This document shows positions 60,610 to 64,000 of a DNA stretch of 64,000 nucleotides, one piece after another (position 1 is the first letter of the stretch; every line of letters starts with the position of its first letter). Location of the stretch: positions 1-64,000 of the forward strand of contig NZ_JAEHOB010000009.1 in the NCBI RefSeq assembly GCF_016464705.1. Direction: 5' to 3'. Origin of the DNA: Qaidamihabitans albus. GTDB lineage: Bacteria > Actinomycetota > Actinomycetes > Mycobacteriales > Pseudonocardiaceae. A program made the translations under genes and the position numbers. Below the pieces are notes generated by a model. That model was not told the DNA's origin, searched no databases, and was given only the letters and a program-made list of their open reading frames with translations.

Positions 60610-61300
60610 GCCGCCTCGTCGCCGCGCACGAGGACACCGTGCGGGACGCGATTCACGCGTTCAGCCAGCGAGGGCTGGCCGCGCTGGCCCCTCAGTGGGC
60701 GGGAGAGGCCGTCCCGGCCCGATCAACCCCGATGACATCGCGTTCATCGTGGCGACGGCCACTGCTCGCCCGATCACGCTCGGGTGGAACGACTCCGCCA
60801 GATCTTGCACGAGCAGGAGATCACCTTCCAGCGCACCCGCAACTGGAAGCAGTCCGCCGACCCGGAGTTCGACGCCAAGCTCGACCGGACCGAGCACGTC
60901 GTGCGCCGGTTTCCCGACCGGTGTTTCGCGTTCGACCAGTTCGGGCCGTTGTCGAGCCGTCCGCACCACGGCGCAAAGGCGGTGACCACAGCCTTCACGG
61001 CATTGAAGGCCATCCGCGCCGCCCGCCCGGGCGGCGCCCCGATCCACGTCATCCTCGACAACCTCTAGGCGAACAAGACGGCCGATCCGGGCGTGGGCCA
61101 CGCGCAACAACGTCACGCTCTGCTCCACGCCGACGAATGCGTCCTGGGCAAACCCGATCGAGCCACAGTTCGGTCCACTGCGGACGTTCACGATGAGCAA
61201 CGCCAACTACCCCAACCACACCGCACTCGCCCGCACCCTGAACTCCTACCTGCGCTGGCGCAACACCCACGCCCGCCACCCCGAGTGCTCGCAGGCCATG
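60610..61300 (+). pseudogene. Decayed IS630-family transposase
   Basis: Pieces in three frames match one IS630-type transposase: AAHEDTVRDAIHAFSQRGL in the frame at 60610, then INPDDIAFIVATATARPITL in a second frame, and ERLRQILHEQEITFQRTRNW, DRTEHVVRRFPDRCFAFDQF and RAARPGGAPIHVILDNL in a third. That frame ends at a TAG (61066-61068). Past the TAG, ANKT and then PIRAWATRNNVTLCSTPTNA and FGPLRTFTMSNANYPNH continue the protein. The part between the two catalytic blocks is deleted. The N-terminal DNA-binding region is missing. Confidence 0.85.
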
Positions 61301-61366
61301 TTGTTGTCACCGCACCAGTGTCACTCTCCGCGTTTGCCCTTGCTGTTCCGATCACCGTAACGTGTG

Positions 61367-61382
61367 TCGAACGCATGTTCGA
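61367..61382 (+). promoter_or_regulatory. LexA (SOS) box
   Basis: TCGAACGCATGTTCGA is a perfect match to the actinobacterial LexA site TCGAAC-N4-GTTCGA. A TATGCT -10 follows at 61391-61396, and the GTG start at 61403 lies only 7 bases after it, so the transcript would be leaderless. Confidence 0.85.
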
Positions 61383-61402
61383 TTCGCGGCTATGCTGATG
61401 TG

Positions 61403-62531
61403 GTGTACAGCGATCAGCAAGCCCCGGAACCACCGGACGTCCTCCTCCCCGGCTCGACCCGCCGAGGCATGCGGATGATGCAGAAGATCCAGCGACTCGG
61501 CACCGCGATCGCGAAACTGCAAGCCCGGCAACTCCAGGAAATCGCCGCCCACCCGGCCGACCGCCGCCACGCCCGCGACGTGGCCACCGAACTGGCGGCC
61601 ACACTGGCGATCAACGACCACGCCGCCGCGAAACAACTCGCACTCGCCCAGGCACTCACCACCCGGCTGCCCCGCACCCTGGCCGCGATGCATCGCGAAC
61701 TCCTCGATGCCGGCAAAGCCACGAAAATCGCCGAACCAACCGCCTGCCTCTCCGATGAACACGCCCGCCAGGTCGACACCCTGCTGGCCGGCTCGCCGGC
61801 CACGACCCCGGCAGCATCCGCCGCGCCACCGGTCGAGCTCCTCCACCACGGCGACGCCATGACCACCCTGGTCGCCGACCTGCCCGCGGAAACCGGCAGC
61901 GCCATCTACTCCCGCCTCGACCCCTCGCCCGCCGACGGCGCCGCACCGGCGACTCCCGCACCTCGACCAACTCCGCGCCGACGTGTTCGCCGACCTCCTG
62001 CTCACCGGCGCTCCCGAAGGCACCTCCGGCGGCAAAGCCGACATCCACGTCTACGTCGCCTGCACACCCTCACCGGACCCAACCAGCACCCCGCCGAACT
62101 CGCCGGACACGGACCCATCCCCGCCTGGCTCGCCCGCCACATCGCCGCCGACCCCCACAGCACGTGGCGGCGCATCATCACCGCCCCCTCCACCGGCCTG
62201 CCCCTCGATGTCGACGACGCCGCTACCGCCCACCCGCCGTCACCGCCGACTACGTCCGCATCCGCGACCGCGAATGCCGCCACCCCTCCTGCCACCGCCC
62301 CACCCAGTTCGGCGAGATCGACCACACCACCGCCTGGCAACACCAACACCCGAGAACTCGCCGGCTACTGCACCCGCCACCACCACACCAGACACCAACC
62401 CGAATGGAGCCACCACCCCGACCACCACAGCGGCACTCACCATCACCACCCCCTCAGGACGACAGCGCACCAGCACACTCGAACCACTGCACGAGCCACG
62501 CCCCCAACCCGACGATCCGCCACCGTTCTGA
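61403..62531 (+). pseudogene. DUF222/13E12-type HNH endonuclease, frameshifted
   Basis: From GTG 61403 the first 180 codons match DUF222 (MMQKIQRLGTAIAKLQARQL, KQLALAQALTTRLPRTLAAM). The reading then has to move between frames at about 61950, 62070, 62230, 62330 and 62450 to keep similarity: HVYVAC and PAELAGHGPIPAWLARHIA, then the HNH part DRECRHPSCHRPTQFGEIDH, then YCTRHHHTRHQPEWSH, ending PSGRQRTSTLEPLHEPRP and stop at 62531. Five or so shifts indicate a dead gene or uncorrected read errors in GC-rich DNA. 13E12 proteins are repeat-family HNH endonucleases. Confidence 0.85.
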
Positions 62532-62656
62532 CAACACACCTCACAACGGAAGGAGGCATGCCGGCGGTTACGCACGGCAGGGCGAGGGAGGCCGTGCGCC
62601 GCCGATCAACCAAAGGCGGTACTCACAGCTCCGGCCGGCACCACGCTCGATGAGTC

Positions 62657-62932
62657 CTAGACCGGGTCGAGGTCGGCCGCTTCCCTCGGCATCGGCGACA
62701 CCAGATCATCCGCCCCGTCCCGTCCCGGATGGGTCCACAGGAAAACGGGGGCACCCTCTTCGGCACCGGCAGCACCGATCGGTCGTTGCTCGGTGACGAT
62801 GCCAGAGGTCGGGGCGGCTACGCCGTCCGGTCCGAACGGCTCGAGCCCCGCCCGCCGGATGATCTCGCAGGCGTCTTCGGCGCCCAGTCCCACCACGTCG
62901 GGTACCTCGGTCACCGGTCGGCGTCCACGCAT
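62657..62932 (-). CDS. PASTA-domain small protein
   Basis: A 91-aa protein consisting of one PASTA repeat: VTEVPDVVGLGAEDACEIIRRAGLEPFGPDGVAAPTSGIVTEQRPIGAAGAEEGAPVFLW. PASTA units usually sit outside the membrane on PknB-type kinases or penicillin-binding proteins, but here no signal or anchor is seen, so it is a cytoplasmic single-unit form as found in many actinobacteria. Function unknown. Confidence 0.8.
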   Translation of the reverse strand: MRGRRPVTEVPDVVGLGAEDACEIIRRAGLEPFGPDGVAAPTSGIVTEQRPIGAAGAEEGAPVFLWTHPGRDGADDLVSPMPREAADLDPV

Positions 62933-63268
62933 GTCGTGATTGTAGGGGGCAACGGGTCTCCATAGCGCGCTCGCCGAGCGGAAACACTCAACTCAGCAGG
63001 AAGGAGACGAGATGTCATCACCGATGCCGGTAACGATCGTGCAACACAACCCGGCACAGGCGGTGCCTTGCTCCACTGTAGACGGTCGCAGGGAACCGCG
63101 TCGTCGGGCGGGCGGCGCCCATGGCACCGACGACGATGATCGGCCGGTGCCGCCACACGGATCCGAGATCGGCGGTCGGTCCGATGACAGGGCGCCGCCG
63201 TCTGCCCAGTCGTACAAGTGGGCGTGGCAGCCTCGATCCCGCCGATCCCGGCCCACGCGCTCGCCCGC
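62933..63268. other. Gap without a convincing gene
   Basis: The 340 bp between the PASTA gene and the AlkB promoter has no supported gene. Minus-strand translation shows PIIVVGAMGAARPTTRFPATV near 63100, reminiscent of the C-terminal part of universal stress proteins, but the flanks do not continue the similarity. Confidence 0.3.
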
Positions 63269-63284
63269 TAGAACACCAGTTCGA
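63269..63284 (+). promoter_or_regulatory. LexA (SOS) box upstream of AlkB-like gene
   Basis: TAGAACACCAGTTCGA differs from TCGAAC-N4-GTTCGA at two positions of the left half-site. TATCCT (63292-63297) is a likely -10, and the ATG at 63305 lies 7 bases later, the same box, -10 and leaderless-start geometry as at 61367-61403. Confidence 0.6.
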
Positions 63285-63304
63285 TGCAGGGTATCCTCGG
63301 AAAC

Positions 63305-63934
63305 ATGTCCACTCCACTGCAGGGGTGCCTCTTCGACGCGGCCGGGACGGCCGAACTCCGGCCGCTCGACGGCCTCCGGCGCAGCACGCTCGGCCAGGGC
63401 GCCTGGATCGACGTTCTGCCGGGCTGGCTGACCGGTGCCGATGCGCTGTTCGACCGGCTGATCAACGAGGTGCCATGGCACGCCGAACGCCGGCGCATGT
63501 ACGACCGGGTGGTCGATGTGCCGCGGCTGCTGAGCTTCTACGACGAGGACGATCCGCTACCCGATCCGGTACTCGCCGAGGCGCGGTCGGCGCTCAGCGC
63601 CCACTACGCCGCCGAACTCGGCGAACCGCTGCGCACCGCGGGCCTCTGTTACTACCGCGACGGACACGACAGCGTCGCGTGGCACGGCGACACCATCGGC
63701 CGCGGCAGCACCGAGGACACACTGGTCGCGATCCTCTCCGTCGGTGCGCCGAGGGCACTGCTGCTGCGCCCGCGGCGCGGCCGGGGCGGCACCGTGCGGC
63801 ACGCCCTCGGCCACGGCGACCTGATCGTCATGGGCGGCTCCTGCCAGCGCACCTGGGAGCACGCGGTGCCCAAGACGAACCGGCCGGTCGGCCCCCGGAT
63901 CAGCATCCAGTTCCGCCCCCGCGGGGTCCGCTGA
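63305..63934 (+). CDS. AlkB-like 2-oxoglutarate/Fe(II) dioxygenase (DNA repair)
   Basis: A 209-aa dioxygenase. Iron ligands are His127 and Asp129 in WHGDTIG and His186 in WEHAVPK, and Arg198 in PRISIQFRP binds 2-oxoglutarate. RLLSFYDEDDPLPDP is the nucleotide-recognition lid region. This fits AlkB-type repair enzymes that remove alkyl groups from bases. An SOS box and -10 directly precede the ATG. The remaining 66 bp of the window show nothing else. Confidence 0.92.
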   Translation: MSTPLQGCLFDAAGTAELRPLDGLRRSTLGQGAWIDVLPGWLTGADALFDRLINEVPWHAERRRMYDRVVDVPRLLSFYDEDDPLPDPVLAEARSALSAHYAAELGEPLRTAGLCYYRDGHDSVAWHGDTIGRGSTEDTLVAILSVGAPRALLLRPRRGRGGTVRHALGHGDLIVMGGSCQRTWEHAVPKTNRPVGPRISIQFRPRGVR

Positions 63935-64000
63935 CTCTTCCGGAACGGCGCCGTCGTGCGGCACGCTGGAGCCGGCCCGGCGCGCCTGGGTTGCGCACTC

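Noticed and set aside
63000-63180. Universal stress protein fragment on the minus strand
   Set aside because: A short IIVVGAMG-like stretch is suggestive, but the flanking sequence does not continue the family pattern in any frame.

Overview
The window is very GC-rich DNA with actinobacterial gene content: F420-dependent and DUF664 (mycothiol-type) proteins, a QcrB with the actinobacterial PDWY motif, many TetR, IclR and LacI regulators, and many GTG starts. A DUF6292 protein and a Pro/Ala/Ser-rich membrane protein with a YTVAELLARE N-terminus point to the family Pseudonocardiaceae (Amycolatopsis, Saccharomonospora or a relative). This placement is by recognition, not by search. No rRNA, tRNA, CRISPR array or intact mobile element was seen.

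Layout. 0-5.4 kb: a redox and copper cluster with a DsbA-like thiol oxidoreductase, a Tat-exported multicopper oxidase, a truncated CcdA/DsbD relic and a BlaI repressor with an M56 membrane protease. Similar CTACGTAG-type boxes lie before three of these units, so it looks like a small BlaI regulon. 5.7-12.7 kb: LacI regulator, lactate-permease family transporter, alpha/beta hydrolase, a TetR and unknown gene pair around a 20-bp palindrome, and membrane proteins. 12.8-19.7 kb: two sodium/solute symporters, each with its own small membrane partner, followed by a LytS/LytR two-component system. 19.7-26.4 kb: small enzymes, a TetR and ABC-F antibiotic-resistance-type pair with a 19-codon leader peptide, RNase J and a methyltransferase. 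26.4-30.6 kb: an AtuA-like two-protein enzyme with a CitMHS transporter and a divergent LysR. 30.6-36.5 kb: GNAT, DUF6292, STAS, and a hydrolase-P450-PucR operon. 36.6-46.4 kb: IclR, glycine-betaine type ABC transporter, TetR and NAD-binding protein pair, hydrolase, IclR, hemerythrin and MFS genes.

46.4-57.7 kb is the most striking part. One minus-strand run of about 11 kb has genes that abut or overlap by a few bases. It starts with a 98-aa protein and a selenocysteine-containing formate dehydrogenase (alpha, iron-sulfur beta, NrfD-like membrane subunit). It continues with a holin-like protein, cytochrome oxidase subunits II and I, two small membrane proteins, an orphan QcrB cytochrome b and a Nudix hydrolase. 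The oxidase subunit I keeps all metal ligands but lacks the hallmark residues of both the D and K proton channels. The arrangement suggests a formate-linked alternative respiratory module.

57.8-64 kb is an accessory and decay zone. It holds a 21-bp-period repeat, a flavodoxin, relics of IS701- and IS630-type transposases, a frameshifted DUF222/HNH (13E12) gene and an AlkB-like dioxygenase. The last two genes each have a LexA-type SOS box just ahead of an apparently leaderless start.

Palindromes of 48-49 bp and 21-bp-period arrays recur between genes and look like dispersed lineage-specific repeats.
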